Origin: Planotetraspora phitsanulokensis
GTDB taxonomy: Bacteria > Actinomycetota > Actinomycetes > Streptosporangiales > Streptosporangiaceae
NCBI RefSeq assembly: GCF_016863295.1
Contig: NZ_BOOP01000001.1
Span: 529,847 to 593,846 of the forward strand
DNA length: 64,000 bases
Reading direction: 5' to 3'
The notes below the pieces were generated by a model. That model saw nothing but the letters and a program-made list of their open reading frames with translations. It ran no database searches and was not told where the DNA came from. This document shows, piece after piece, positions 16,907 through 27,000 of this stretch (the stretch's first letter is position 1; the number at the start of each line of letters is the position of its first letter). The position numbers were made by a program, and so were the translations under genes.

Positions 16907-18154
16907 ATGCGAAGACTTCTCTCCCGACTCGCCGGGGACTCGGTGTACCTCCTCGTGGGGTTTCCCCTCGCGATCGTCGCGTTCTGCCTGGTCGTGACAG
17001 GTCTGTCCGCGGGTGCCGGCATGCTGGTCGTCTGGCTGGGCGTGCCCATCCTCGTGCTGACCGCTCTCGCGGCGCGGGGGATGGGCGAGATCGAGCGGGT
17101 GCGGATGCGCGGTGTCCTGGGCACGGAGGTGCCCAGGCCCCGCTATCCTCAGTCCCCGCCCGGCGCGGGCTGGTTCCGCAAGACGCTGACCCCGCTCGCC
17201 GGCGCCCAGCCGTGGCTCGACATCCTCCATGCCCTGGTGGGCTTCCCCGTCGCCATCGTGACCTTCTGCGTGACGGTCACGTGGTGGTCGATGGCGATCG
17301 CCGGACTGACCTATCCGCTCTACGGGTGGGTGCTCGCGAACATCCCGGACAACCAGGGCCTCGCCGAGCTGATCGGGCTCGGTCACGGGTACGTCCCGGA
17401 AAGCCTGTTGAACGTGTCCTTCGGCGTCATCGCGGCGCTCACGCTGTACCCGGTGATCCGCGGTTGCGCGCTGCTCCAGGCGTCGCTCGGCAAGTCGCTG
17501 CTGACCGGCGTCGCCCAACTGCAGGAGCGCATCGAGGACCTGACCGAGGGGCGCAACGCCGCCGCCTATGCCGAGGCGAACGCCCTGCGCAGGCTGGAGC
17601 GCGACATCCACGACGGGCCCCAGCAGCGTCTCGTGCACCTGGCCATGGAGCTGTCCCGGGCGCAGCGCGAGCTGGAGAAGGACGCGGCCGCCGCCCAGTC
17701 GACCATCGGCAAGGCGATCACCGCCACCAGGGAGACGCTGGACGAGTTGCGCGCGCTCTCGCGCGGCATCGCGCCGCCGATCCTGGCCGACCGCGGCCTG
17801 GCTCCCGCGCTGGCCGCGCTGGCGGGCCGCTGCACGGTGCCCGTGGAGCTCGACGTCCAGACTGAGGAACGGTTCCCCGCGCTGATCGAGAACACCGTCT
17901 ACTTCGTGACGGCCGAGGCGCTCACCAACGTCGCCAAGCACAGCCGGGCGGAGATGTGCTCGGTCACGCTGACGAGGATCGGCGACACGCTGATGCTCAC
18001 GATCGGCGATGACGGGGTCGGCGGCGCGCACGTCGCCAAGGGACACGGCCTGTCCGGCCTCGCCGAGCGGCTGCGCGGAGTGGACGGCGAGCTGACCGTG
18101 CGGTCCCCGGCCGGCGGGCCCACTTCGATCACGGCGGAGGTTCCGTGCGGGTAG
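16907..18154 (+). CDS. Two-component sensor histidine kinase (NarL/DesK class)
   Basis: A membrane sensor kinase of 415 residues. Two hydrophobic sensor segments, each with paired TM helices, fill about residues 10-60 and 100-190. The HisKA_3 motif carries the phosphoacceptor His in ERDIHDGPQQR at about 230. The ATPase domain shows the N box in EALTNVAKHSRA and the G box in DDGVGGA and GLSGLAERL. ATG 16907 is preferred over an upstream GTG at 16898 because GGGGGAC lies in between. The gene overlaps its response regulator by 10 nt, so the pair is translationally coupled. The signal is unknown. Confidence 0.93.
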   Translation: MRRLLSRLAGDSVYLLVGFPLAIVAFCLVVTGLSAGAGMLVVWLGVPILVLTALAARGMGEIERVRMRGVLGTEVPRPRYPQSPPGAGWFRKTLTPLAGAQPWLDILHALVGFPVAIVTFCVTVTWWSMAIAGLTYPLYGWVLANIPDNQGLAELIGLGHGYVPESLLNVSFGVIAALTLYPVIRGCALLQASLGKSLLTGVAQLQERIEDLTEGRNAAAYAEANALRRLERDIHDGPQQRLVHLAMELSRAQRELEKDAAAAQSTIGKAITATRETLDELRALSRGIAPPILADRGLAPALAALAGRCTVPVELDVQTEERFPALIENTVYFVTAEALTNVAKHSRAEMCSVTLTRIGDTLMLTIGDDGVGGAHVAKGHGLSGLAERLRGVDGELTVRSPAGGPTSITAEVPCG

Positions 18155-18792
18155 TTGTCGCCGACGACGCCGTCCTGATCAGGGAGGGCCTGGTACGTCT
18201 GCTCGAGGAGTTCGGCTGCGAGGTCGTGGCCGCGGTGGGCACGGGCGACGACCTCGTCGAGGCCGTCGCCGAGCACCGTCCCGACGTGTCGGTGGTCGAC
18301 GTGCGGATGCCGCCGACGTTCACCGACGAAGGGCTGAGGGCGGCCGTCGAGGCCCGGCGCAGGGTCCCCGGGGCGCCCGTGCTGATCCTGTCCCAGTACG
18401 TCGAGGTGTCCTACGCGGACGACCTGCTGGCCGACGCCAAGGGTGCGGTCGGCTACCTGCTGAAGGACCGCGTCGTCGACGTGGAGGAGTTCATGGAGGG
18501 CCTGCGCAGGGTCGCGGGCGGGGGTACGGTCTTCGACCCCCAGGTCGTGGCGCAGCTCATGGTCCGGCGCCGCCGGGGCGACCCGCTCGCGTCGCTGACC
18601 CCGCGCGAGCGTGAGGTCCTCGAGCTCATGGCGGAGGGCCGGTCGAACCCCGCCATCGGCCGCCGCCTCGTCGTCACGGACGGCGCGGTGGAAAAGCACA
18701 TCCGCGGCATCTTCACCAAGCTCGGGCTGCACGCGGAAGACGGGGACCAGCACCGGCGGGTGCTGGCCGTGCTCGCCTACCTGCGCTCGTGA
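18145..18792 (+). CDS. LuxR/NarL-family response regulator
   Basis: A 215-residue partner of the upstream kinase. The receiver domain has the acidic pair at the N-terminus (VVADDA), the phosphoacceptor Asp in VSVVDVRMPP at about 54, and Lys in YLLKDRV. The C-terminal LuxR HTH is LTPREREVLELMAEG followed by AVEKHIRGIFTKLGL. It starts at GTG 18145 inside the kinase gene. A 14-bp palindrome, CCTCAGGCCTGAGG (18798-18811), follows and could end transcription of both this gene and the convergent MFS gene. Confidence 0.95.
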   Translation: MRVVVADDAVLIREGLVRLLEEFGCEVVAAVGTGDDLVEAVAEHRPDVSVVDVRMPPTFTDEGLRAAVEARRRVPGAPVLILSQYVEVSYADDLLADAKGAVGYLLKDRVVDVEEFMEGLRRVAGGGTVFDPQVVAQLMVRRRRGDPLASLTPREREVLELMAEGRSNPAIGRRLVVTDGAVEKHIRGIFTKLGLHAEDGDQHRRVLAVLAYLRS

Positions 18793-18799
18793 GCCGTCC

Positions 18800-20281
18800 T
18801 CAGGCCTGAGGCGTGCGCCGGGGGAGGGCGAGCGCCGTCAGCACGCCGACCGTGCACAGCACCGCGGTGATCAGGAAGATCTCCGAATACTCGACGTGCA
18901 GCGCGGCCTTGACCTGGGTGGTGTAGTCGGCCAGTTTCCTGGTGAACTCGGCGGCGTCCATCCCCATCGGAAGCGGAGTGTCGAGGTCGGCCGTGAGCGA
19001 CTGGAACCGGTGGAAGCCCCAGGCCGACAGCGCCGCCACTCCGAGCAGCATCCCCATCATCCGCGCCACGACGACCGCGGCAGAGGCCACGCCGTGCTGT
19101 ACGGCGGGCACGACCCGAAGCGCGGCCGACGAGACGGGCGCGATGACGGCGCCCAGGCCGAGACCGGCGATGACGAGGTCGACGTCCACCCGAAGGCCGG
19201 CCGCCGCGAGGTCGGCGGGCCAGCGGGAGATGAGCACGTAGCCGACGGCGGCGACCGCCATCCCCGCCGCGGCCACGGCGCGCTCGCCGAACCGGCGGGT
19301 CAGCATGCCGCCGAGGAACGCGGCGACCGCCAGCGCGGCCAGGAAACGGGTGAGCACGAGCGCGGCGGGCACGGTGTCCTTGCCCATGAGCGTCTGCGCG
19401 GCCAGCTGGACGTCGACCAGCGTGACCAGCAGCGCCGCCCCGGCGAGGAAGCTCACCCCCAGCGTCGCGAGCAACGGGCGCCGGGGGATTCCGGTGAGGT
19501 CGAGCAGGCGGACCGGCGACCGGATCTCCCAGGCCACGAACAGGACCGCCACGACGATCCCGGCGGCCACGCACGGCAGGCCCCAGGGCGGCAGCACGGA
19601 CGCGTCCGGCGACGGGTTGTAGAGCCCCGCGACGAGCAGCCCGAGGGCGAGCGCGAGCAGGACGCCGCCCACCACGTCGACGCGCACGGAGATCCTGCCG
19701 GTCCCGCGGGGCCCGGCAGGCACGGCCCGGTGCACGGCGACCGCTGCGAGCAGGGCGAGGGGAATGTTGATCCAGAAGATTCCGCGCCAGCCCGCCAGCG
19801 CCGCCACGCCCGCGCCGTACAGGGGGCCGAGGACGCTGCCGAGTTCCTGCGCGGCGCCGACGGCGCCCAGGGCCACCGGCCGGCCACGCTCGTCCCACAG
19901 GTCTCCGATGAGGGCCATGGTGATCGGGAGCAGCGCACCGCCCGCGACGCCCTGCAGCGTACGGCCCGCGACGAGGCCGGGCACGCCCGTGGACAGCGCG
20001 GTGATCAACGACCCGGTGGCGAACCCGGCCAGGCAGGCGTGGATGAGGACGCGTCTGCCGTACCGGTCGGACAGCTGGCCGAGCAGCGGCATCGCCGCGA
20101 TGTAGCCGAGCAGGAAGCCGGTCACGATCGGCGTCGCGCGTTCCAGATGGTTCAGCGGGACGCCGGCGTCCCCTGCGACCTCGGTGAGGACGGTCACCAC
20201 GACGTACGCGTCGAGCGCGGCGAGCAGCACCGCGGCGCCGCCGACGCCCAGCACGACGCGGCGGTTCTCCACTGTGGTCAT
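18800..20281 (-). CDS. MFS transporter, DHA2 (14-TM) drug exporter type
   Basis: A 493-residue exporter with about 14 predicted TM helices. Motif A-like [12 protein letters not shown] lies in the loop after TM2, motif C-like [14 protein letters not shown] in TM5, and [15 protein letters not shown] after it is typical of DHA2 proteins. Substrate is unknown; drug or metabolite export by proton antiport is the family role. It ends in a short cytoplasmic tail after [18 protein letters not shown]. The downstream same-strand neighbour is none (convergent luxR gene); a lipoprotein gene lies 7 nt upstream, so the two are probably cotranscribed. Confidence 0.92.
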   Translation of the reverse strand: MTTVENRRVVLGVGGAAVLLAALDAYVVVTVLTEVAGDAGVPLNHLERATPIVTGFLLGYIAAMPLLGQLSDRYGRRVLIHACLAGFATGSLITALSTGVPGLVAGRTLQGVAGGALLPITMALIGDLWDERGRPVALGAVGAAQELGSVLGPLYGAGVAALAGWRGIFWINIPLALLAAVAVHRAVPAGPRGTGRISVRVDVVGGVLLALALGLLVAGLYNPSPDASVLPPWGLPCVAAGIVVAVLFVAWEIRSPVRLLDLTGIPRRPLLATLGVSFLAGAALLVTLVDVQLAAQTLMGKDTVPAALVLTRFLAALAVAAFLGGMLTRRFGERAVAAAGMAVAAVGYVLISRWPADLAAAGLRVDVDLVIAGLGLGAVIAPVSSAALRVVPAVQHGVASAAVVVARMMGMLLGVAALSAWGFHRFQSLTADLDTPLPMGMDAAEFTRKLADYTTQVKAALHVEYSEIFLITAVLCTVGVLTALALPRRTPQA

Positions 20282-20288
20282 GACGCGG

Positions 20289-20942
20289 TCACGAGGTGGG
20301 GGGAGCGATGGTCACGGGAGCGTCGTAGTCGTCGAGACCCACGGTCACGCTGCCGCCCGTCATCGGCAGGTCGATCTTCAGCAGCCTGCTGGAGTCCTTG
20401 GCGATCCACACCGTCCCGTTGACGCCCTGCTGCACGCCGGGGACGAGCTTGGCCAGCGCCTGCTGCGGGAAGGTCGCGGCCACCCGGTAGGCGTCGGAGC
20501 CGCCGACCTCCTCGGACTCCTCCGAACGGACGTCCTGCGCCGCCGCGAGCAGTTGCGGGACCCCGGTGAGCACGGCCGAGGGGTCGTAGATCGCCGCCAG
20601 CTGCTCGCGGGTCATCGTCTGGTAGCCGCCGGTCGCGCCCTTGAAGTGCACCGTGTCCCCGGACACGATGAACTCGAACTCCTGCAGGCCGCCGAAGTCG
20701 ATCTGCAGCGAGCCCTTGGCGTCGCCCTCGCTGGTGAGAACACCCTCCGCGTGCCTGACCGGTACGGCGGGGCGGTCCTTGGTGTCGATGGTGAAGGCCA
20801 CCGTCTTGACCGTCTTCATCGCCTCGGCGGACTTCGCGAGCAGTTCGGGCCCGCTCGGGACCGCGGCCTCGCTGCTGCCGGAGCTGCATGACGTCACGAG
20901 GAGGAAGGCTGCGGCCATGGCCAGCCAGACGATTCTTCTCAC
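20289..20942 (-). CDS. LppX/LprAFG-family lipoprotein
   Basis: A secreted lipoprotein of about 217 residues. A basic start ([15 protein letters not shown]) leads into the lipobox LVTSC, and the mature part resembles LppX_LprAFG, a barrel with a lipid-binding cavity: [21 protein letters not shown] near the start and [19 protein letters not shown] near the end. In mycobacteria such proteins work with an MFS exporter (LprG with Rv1410c) to move glycolipids, and here too the gene sits 7 nt before an MFS gene on the same strand. GTG 20942 is inferred from the signal peptide; no clear ribosome site is present. Confidence 0.85.
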   Translation of the reverse strand: MRRIVWLAMAAAFLLVTSCSSGSSEAAVPSGPELLAKSAEAMKTVKTVAFTIDTKDRPAVPVRHAEGVLTSEGDAKGSLQIDFGGLQEFEFIVSGDTVHFKGATGGYQTMTREQLAAIYDPSAVLTGVPQLLAAAQDVRSEESEEVGGSDAYRVAATFPQQALAKLVPGVQQGVNGTVWIAKDSSRLLKIDLPMTGGSVTVGLDDYDAPVTIAPPTS

Positions 20943-21059
20943 ACGCGGATCGTAGCGATCGCCACCTGAACAGCGGGCTATTGCGGCATATCGGTTCGGC
21001 ACTTCCCTGCGGCGAGTCTCATGCGAGGGGCCGGTCGCCTGCCTGCGCGCGACCGGCGC

Positions 21060-21150
21060 TCACCTGGGCCTGCTCGGGCCTCTGGATCTCCCTGCGCCCG
21101 CTCTGGGTCTCCTTGCGCCCGCTTGGGCCTTCCTGTGCCCGATTGCGCCT
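21060..21150. repeat. Imperfect 19-21 bp tandem repeat after the MarR gene
   Basis: Units beginning CCTGCGCCCGCTCTGGGTCT (21091), CCTTGCGCCCGCTTGGG (21111) and CCTGTGCCCGATTGCGCCT (21132), with weaker units to the left, fill the trailer of the MarR gene. No protein coding is apparent. Confidence 0.55.
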
Positions 21151-21616
21151 ACTTGGCCGAGCGGATCGAGTGGAGGTGATCGACGACCTGGGTGTAGATC
21201 TCCTCCACCGTCGCCACCTGCTCGGGCGTGAGCAGGTCGATGAAGTGCTCGCGGACGCTGGCCACGTGCTCGGGGGCCACCCGCTGGATGGTCTCCCAGC
21301 CGAGGTCCGTGAGCACCGCGTAGGTGCCGCGCCGGTCGTCCTCGCAGTTCTCCCTCGTCACCAGCCCGGCCGCCTCCATGCGGGAGATCTGGTGGGAGAG
21401 CCGGCTGCGGGACTGGATGGTCGCGTCGGCCAGTTCGCTCATGCGCATACGATGCTCGGGACTCTCCGAGAGGTTCACGAGGATCTCGTAGTCGTTGAGC
21501 GACAGTCCGAACGCCTGCAGCTCACGGTCGAGCTGGTGCGACAGCAGACGGTGCGCGGCGAGGTGGGCACGCCAGGCGCCCTGTTCTCGCGGGCTGAGCC
21601 AGCCGGGGTCTTCCAT
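21149..21616 (-). CDS. MarR-family transcriptional regulator
   Basis: A 155-residue MarR protein. The winged helix is at about 55-115: LSLNDYEILVNLSESPEHRM, then TIQSRSRLSHQISRMEAAGLV as recognition helix, and the wing with ENCEDDRRGTYAVLTDLGW. It would bind a palindromic operator as a dimer and release it on binding a small phenolic or drug-like ligand. It diverges from the CDF cation exporter gene with only about 50 nt between starts, so the exporter or the gene itself is a likely target. Confidence 0.92.
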   Translation of the reverse strand: MEDPGWLSPREQGAWRAHLAAHRLLSHQLDRELQAFGLSLNDYEILVNLSESPEHRMRMSELADATIQSRSRLSHQISRMEAAGLVTRENCEDDRRGTYAVLTDLGWETIQRVAPEHVASVREHFIDLLTPEQVATVEEIYTQVVDHLHSIRSAK

Positions 21617-21665
21617 GGCTTACAGCATAAGATCGCACTGATTGAGCAGGGTGGACGGAGTGGCG

Positions 21666-22616
21666 ATGGACGAGCACGAGGCCGGCGAGAACAGTGAGAG
21701 CCTCGGCACGGTCGTGATCGCCGGCGCGGCCAATCTCGCGATCGCGCTCGCGAAGCTGGTGGCCGGCCTCATCAGCTCTTCGGCGTCGATGTTGTCGGAG
21801 GCGGCCCACTCCGCGGCCGACACCGTGACCGAGGTGCTCCTGTTCACCGCCATCCGGCACGGCGAGCGCCCCGCCGACCGGCGGCATCCGCTGGGACACG
21901 GCCGGGCCAGCTACTTATGGGCGATCATCGCGGCCTGCTTCACGCTGGTCGTCGGCGCGGGCTTCTCGCTCACCCATGGCTGGCACACGATCAGCCACGG
22001 CGAGGAGCTGGGCGGCGTCGCCGTCTCCTACATCGTGCTCGTGGTCTCGTTCGCGATCGAGTCGGTGTCGCTGTGGCGGGGGTTGTCGCAACTCAGGACG
22101 GAGGCCGGACGTCAGCAGATCTCCGCCAGGCGGCTGCTGTCCCGGACCGCCGACACCATGCTCAAGGCCGTCGTGCTCGAGGACATCGCCGCGCTGGCCG
22201 GGCTCGTGATCGCCGGTCTCGGCCTGGCGTTGTCCCAGATCACCGGATCCGCGGTCTGGGACGGCGTGGGCTCGATGGCCATCGGCCTGCTCCTGCTCGG
22301 CGTGGCCCTCACCCTGATCTGGACCAATGCGTCCCTGCTCATCGGCCAGGCCGCCCCGAGCGGGCTGGAGGACGAGATCCGCGCCGTGCTCGTGGCCCAG
22401 CCCGAGGTGGAAGGCGTGGTCGACCTCGTCACCGTGGTCATGGGGCCCAACCAGATCATGGTCGCCGCGAAGGTCGACTTTCTCGACGAGACGACGGGGG
22501 AGCGGCTGGAACTGGCCTCCGACCGGGTGGAGCGATGCCTCACCGACCGCTTCCCCGCGATCAAGCAGGTCTTCCTCGACCCCACCCCCGGCAGGTCGGC
22601 CGCCCAGGAGGCGTAG
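21666..22616 (+). CDS. Cation diffusion facilitator (CDF) family transporter
   Basis: A divalent cation/proton antiporter with six TM helices and a cytoplasmic tail. The metal site is suggested by SEAAHSAADT in TM2 and by RHPLGHGRASYLW after it. The C-terminal dimer domain includes VEGVVDLVTVVMGPNQIMVAAKV, as in CDF proteins for Zn, Fe or Mn. Start ATG 21666 is chosen because GGAG at 21656-21659 is 6 nt upstream; earlier in-frame GTG and TTG codons lack a site. Metal specificity cannot be read from the sequence. Confidence 0.9.
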   Translation: MDEHEAGENSESLGTVVIAGAANLAIALAKLVAGLISSSASMLSEAAHSAADTVTEVLLFTAIRHGERPADRRHPLGHGRASYLWAIIAACFTLVVGAGFSLTHGWHTISHGEELGGVAVSYIVLVVSFAIESVSLWRGLSQLRTEAGRQQISARRLLSRTADTMLKAVVLEDIAALAGLVIAGLGLALSQITGSAVWDGVGSMAIGLLLLGVALTLIWTNASLLIGQAAPSGLEDEIRAVLVAQPEVEGVVDLVTVVMGPNQIMVAAKVDFLDETTGERLELASDRVERCLTDRFPAIKQVFLDPTPGRSAAQEA

Positions 22617-22632
22617 ACCCGGCCCCGGCGGG

Positions 22633-23280
22633 TCAGCCGCCCAGGAGGCGCAGCTTCGCCGGCTCGTCGGTGATGGCGGTGGCGATCACGGTGCCCGCCC
22701 TCCATTCGAGCAGGTGCCGTCCCTCCCACTCGAGGTCGCCGGACAGGCCGTCGTCGAAGGGGAGCGCGGACAGGTCGACCTCGCGGAGCCGGTCGAGGGT
22801 CAGCTCGCCCCGTTTGACCAGGGCCTCCTTCCGAACCCACTGCCGGATGAGCCGGGCGTTGTCCCGGCCGACCAGGGCGGCCTCGGCCGGGGTCAGCGCG
22901 AGAGCGGCGAGGCTCTCGTCGGCCGGGCCGGACGTGGCGTGCTCGGCGTCGATCCCCACCCGGCCGTAGCCCGCGGCCGCGCAGACGTATCCCGACGTGT
23001 GCGCCAGGGTGATCGAGAGTTCTGGTGCCTCGGCGAGCCGTGGACGCCCGTGTGCCTGGTCGCACCGCTCGCACCGCTGCACCACGGTGAGCATGCAGGC
23101 ACGTGTCCCGAGGACCTCCGCCGCGCACTGCCGTACGAGGAGGTGGGCGGCGACGAAGTCCAGGCGGTCCTGCTCGCGGGTGAACCGGTCCGCGCGGGTG
23201 CGCTCCGCCTCGGTCAGGGTGCCGCCTGCGACCTCGAGCACCTCGTCGGTGTAGCCGGCCACGGCCAGTGGGGGGCGCAC
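22633..23280 (-). CDS. 4'-phosphopantetheinyl transferase (Sfp type)
   Basis: Transfers phosphopantetheine from CoA to the serine of carrier proteins in polyketide, peptide or fatty-acid synthases. The two family motifs are visible: VGIDAEH (Mg-binding Asp and Glu) and WVRKEALVKR. FVAAHLLVRQCAAE near the N-terminus is the CoA-contacting region. At 215 residues it is in the Sfp-like size range. No carrier-protein gene is in the window, so its client clusters are elsewhere. Confidence 0.92.
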   Translation of the reverse strand: MRPPLAVAGYTDEVLEVAGGTLTEAERTRADRFTREQDRLDFVAAHLLVRQCAAEVLGTRACMLTVVQRCERCDQAHGRPRLAEAPELSITLAHTSGYVCAAAGYGRVGIDAEHATSGPADESLAALALTPAEAALVGRDNARLIRQWVRKEALVKRGELTLDRLREVDLSALPFDDGLSGDLEWEGRHLLEWRAGTVIATAITDEPAKLRLLGG

Positions 23281-23385
23281 GCGCTCACCCTAGGAGAGCC
23301 GTGTGACGATCAAGTGAACTGACGGCGGGAGGAGTGACGCCGATATCCATCTGAAGAGTATCGGCTGGGCACATATTCAAGCGAA

Positions 23386-23401
23386 AGGTGATACTTCACC
23401 T
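23386..23401. promoter_or_regulatory. Perfect 16-bp dyad upstream of the CBS protein gene
   Basis: AGGTGA (23386-23391) and TCACCT (23396-23401) flank TACT. It lies in an AT-richer patch between two divergent genes, and two GATACTT words are nearby (23390-23396 and 23413-23419). It is a candidate operator for either gene; no regulator can be named. Confidence 0.4.
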
Positions 23402-23532
23402 GTAGTGAGTCAGGATACTTGACGGGTCACCGTAGCCGCTGTTGCCTGGGGAAACAGGCTGATCCGCTCCCACCGGCCGGTCGGGGCGGTAGTCGGGGAT
23501 CTTCCCTTGGGGCCCCGGAAAGGCGGTGCCGG

Positions 23533-23961
23533 TTGCTCATCGGTTCGATCTTGCAGGGTAAGGGGACCAGCGTGGCGACGGTTCGCCCGCAGGCCACGGT
23601 GACCGAGCTCCTGGCGACGCTCGCCGAGCTCAACATCGGTGCGGTGGTGGTGTCGGACGACGGCGAGACCATCGCGGGAATCGTCTCCGAACGGGACATC
23701 GTACGGCAGCTGCACGAGCGGGGCGCCGGCATTCTCAGCCATCCGGTGTCGTCGATCATGACCTCCGACGTCCGTACCTCCGGTCCGGACGCGAACGTCG
23801 ACGAGCTCCGCCGCACAATGACCAACCATCGCATCCGTCACGTACCGGTCGTCCGGAATGGCCGGCTCGCGGGCATCGTCAGCATCGGCGACGTCGTCAA
23901 GAGCACCATCGAGGAGCTGGAGACGGAGAAGGACGCCCTCGTCGGCTACATCAACCGGTGA
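23533..23961 (+). CDS. Tandem CBS-domain protein
   Basis: A 142-residue protein consisting of two CBS motifs: VRPQATVTELLATLAELNIGAVVVSDDG with IAGIVSERDIVRQL, and SDVRTSGPDANVDELRRTM with RIRHVPVVRNGRLAGIVSIGDVVK. CBS pairs bind adenine nucleotides. Actinobacterial stand-alone members start with a short helix like the ILQGKGTSVATV seen here. TTG 23533 gives the usual 142-residue length and has AAGG about 10 nt upstream; GTG 23572 is an alternative. A strong bidirectional terminator follows. Confidence 0.88.
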   Translation: MLIGSILQGKGTSVATVRPQATVTELLATLAELNIGAVVVSDDGETIAGIVSERDIVRQLHERGAGILSHPVSSIMTSDVRTSGPDANVDELRRTMTNHRIRHVPVVRNGRLAGIVSIGDVVKSTIEELETEKDALVGYINR

Positions 23962-23969
23962 GACGGCGC

Positions 23970-24006
23970 GAGAGGGGCCCGGCGGTCTGACCGCCGGGCC
24001 CCTCTC
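23970..24006. terminator. Bidirectional terminator between convergent genes
   Basis: GAGAGGGGCCCGGCGG (23970-23985) pairs perfectly with CCGCCGGGCCCCTCTC (23991-24006) across a 5-nt loop. It sits between the CBS gene and the convergent subtilase stop, 8 nt from each. Confidence 0.85.
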
Positions 24007-24014
24007 CTGTGCGG

Positions 24015-27000
24015 TTACTGGACGGTGATCTTGTCGACTTCGACGGTGATTCCCTTCACCTGCGGGGTGGAGGTGGCCGTCGTGACCGTGCCGGTGCCCG
24101 AGGAGACGCCCTTCAGCGTGAAGGAGTAGGTGAACGTCCCTCCGGGAGTTCCCGGCGTGCTGGTGATCCGGTAGTCCTGCGTGGGCGGCCCGCTGATCTG
24201 GCTGCCACCCGTGCCGTCGGCGTTCTCGGCGCCCACGGTCAGGCCCTTCGCCGTACCGGGGTCACCCGGCAGGGCCGCGGGGTTGTAGGCGTAGGTGATG
24301 TCCTCGGCGCCGTTCAGGCCGATCCATTCCTGGAAGACCTTCGTGTCCGCCGTGCCGGCGAGATTGACGTGCCATTCGAGCACCAGCCAGCGGTTCACCT
24401 GGTCGGTGAGGAAGCCGGCGTAGACGCCCGGCGTGCCGGTGCCGTCCAGGTCGGTCCAGTACGGCGCGAGCACGCCGTTCGGCGGGGTGGCGTCGGGAAG
24501 CGTCTGCGGCGTGGCCTGGATCTGTGCCGGGTCGGTGATGCCGCCCGCGACCGCGTAGCCGTTGGAGACGACGCCGATTCTGTTGTAGGTCCGCCCGGCG
24601 AAGGTGAACGCCGGAACGTTGAGGTTCACCGCCGACTCGTTGCCGACGGGGATGGGCGCGATGCCGAAGTTCGTGAGGGACAACCAGCCTCCGGCCGGGT
24701 TCTCCCCGGGCGCGATGACCGGTCTGTCCGGCTGCTTGCCCGCGAGCGTGGCCTTGGCCGTCACGATCTGGCTGCCGACCTTGGTCGCGCCGGTCGCGCC
24801 GGTGAGGCGCAGCCTGCCGTCCAGTGTGGACAGCGCGGTGACCTCGGTGTCGTCGAAGGTGTTGTTCTGCGCCGTGACGGTGCAGGTCGACGTCCCCGAG
24901 TTCTTCGCGATGGTCGCCGGCGTGCAGGTCTGGTCGACCGGCACCACGCCCTCCTGACGGAAGAACGCCACCGGCAGGTGCTGTGCCCGGCTGCCGCCGC
25001 CGACCTGCTTGAGGTTCACCTGGCCGAAGTACTGCCCGGTGGGCAGGTCCGGCGCGGTGATGACGATGGTGATGCCGACGCTCTTGCCCGGCTTCACGGT
25101 GAACAGCGGCGGCAGCACCGTGATGTTCGCCCCGCTGACCGTGGTGCCCGTCGCGGTGTAGATCAACGTCTTGTTCGTCGTGTTGACGAGCGTGCGCTTG
25201 GCGCTGATGACGCCCGGCATCACCGGGGCGTTCACCGACGGCAGGTTGAGGTCGATCCGGTTCAGCGGGTCGTCCGCGGAGGCCCGGTAGTCGGCGGCGC
25301 TCTCGTCGAGCGTCAGGGCCGCGTCCCCCGCCTTCGTCAGGTCGATGCGGCCGCCGCCGTAGTCGAAGGGGTCGGCGGGCGTGGTGCGGTCCTGCTTGGT
25401 GACCTTGGTGGTGGCGGTGGTCTCCAGCGCGGACTTGACCTGGCCGGGAGTCCACTTCGGGTGCAGGGCGAACAGCAGCGCGCCCGCGCCCGCGACGTGC
25501 GGCGACGACATCGACGTGCCCGCGATGACCTGGTACAGGTTGCCCGGGGGGCCTTCCAGCGCGGACTCGGGAGTCGGGGTCTGGCCGGCGAGGATGTGCA
25601 GTCCGGGCGCGGTCACGTCCGGCTTGAGGAAGTCGCCGCCGGGTCCCCGGGAGGAGAACGAGGTGATCACGTCGCCCTGCCAGGTGGCCTTCTGGCCCTG
25701 GGTGAAGGAGGCCGTCGCACCCGGGTGGGAGGCCAGCCACGACAACAGGACGTCGGTCTCCGGCTTGTCGATGTGGACGGTCGGCAGCCAGTGGTTGTCG
25801 GTCATGACGTCGAGCGGCGTCGTGTTGTAGAGGATCATTCCGGCCGCGCCGCCCTGCTTGACCTGGAAGCCCTTCAGGACCCGGTTGGTCCCGCGTTCAC
25901 AGGCGACGATCTTGCCGGTGAACAGCCCGGGCGGTGCCGGGTTCAGGCACTGCGGGTCGCTGTACGGCGGAGCGGACGCGAGCACCACGGGCAGCGGGGC
26001 AGCGATGCCCGAGGTGATCGAGGCGCCCTTGATCGTGGGACCGCCGGTGAGGCTGATCGTCGACTGGAACGTCCGCGACTGCGTCGAGGCGGCCACCGTG
26101 GTCACCCACGGGCTGCGGTGGTCGGTCGTCCCCGCGCCCGGGCCCGAGTTGCCCGCCGAGGCCGAGACGAACACGCCCGCGGCGTACGCGTCGAGGAAGG
26201 CCAGCTCGACCGGATCGCTGTAGGGATCGGCTCCGCCGGAGATGGAGAAGTTGATCACCCGTACGCCGTCGGCGATGGCCTGCGCGACCGCCGCGGCGGT
26301 GTCGGTCTGGTAGCAGCCCTCCGCGCCGCAGATCTTGTAGACGGCCACGTGCGCGGCGGGGGCGATGCCGTGGATCGCGCCGCGGTCGATGCCGAGGGGG
26401 TCGGCGTGCGCGACCAGGCCGCCCGCCGAGGTGCTCGCGGTGTGCGTGCCGTGCCCGTTGGAGTCACGCGCGGTGTCCGGGTAGACCTCGGGGGTCTCCG
26501 CGTTCGCCTTGTACGTCTCGAGGAACGCCTGGCCGGAGATCAACTTGCGGTTGCAGACGAAGACGTCGGTGGCAGGCGTGAGGGGGTTGTCGCCGAAGTT
26601 GCACGTGCGCGGCGTTCCGTCCGCCTTGGGCGGTGGGGCCGGGAGCGTTCCCGGATCGGCGAACGAGGGATGCTCGGGCCACGCGCCGGAGTCGAGGATG
26701 CCGACGATGACGCCCTTGCCGGAGGACTTCGAGCCCCCGAGCTGCTGGTAGACGGTGTCCGCGCCGATGAACGAGGCGCTGGAGTCGGTCAGCGGGTGCT
26801 CGAGCTTGTCCTCCTGGACGGCCGCGACGCCGGGGAGTTTGAGCAGGCTCGCCGCCTTGTCCGCCGGGAGCGTGAGGGCCACGCCGCCGTAGACCGTGCG
26901 AAGGCGCTGGCCGACCTTCGCGCCGGGGATCTTTTTGCCCAGCTCGGAGAGGAAGGCGTTCTCGACGCCCTCGATGTGCTTGGTGTACTTGGCGGCGTCG

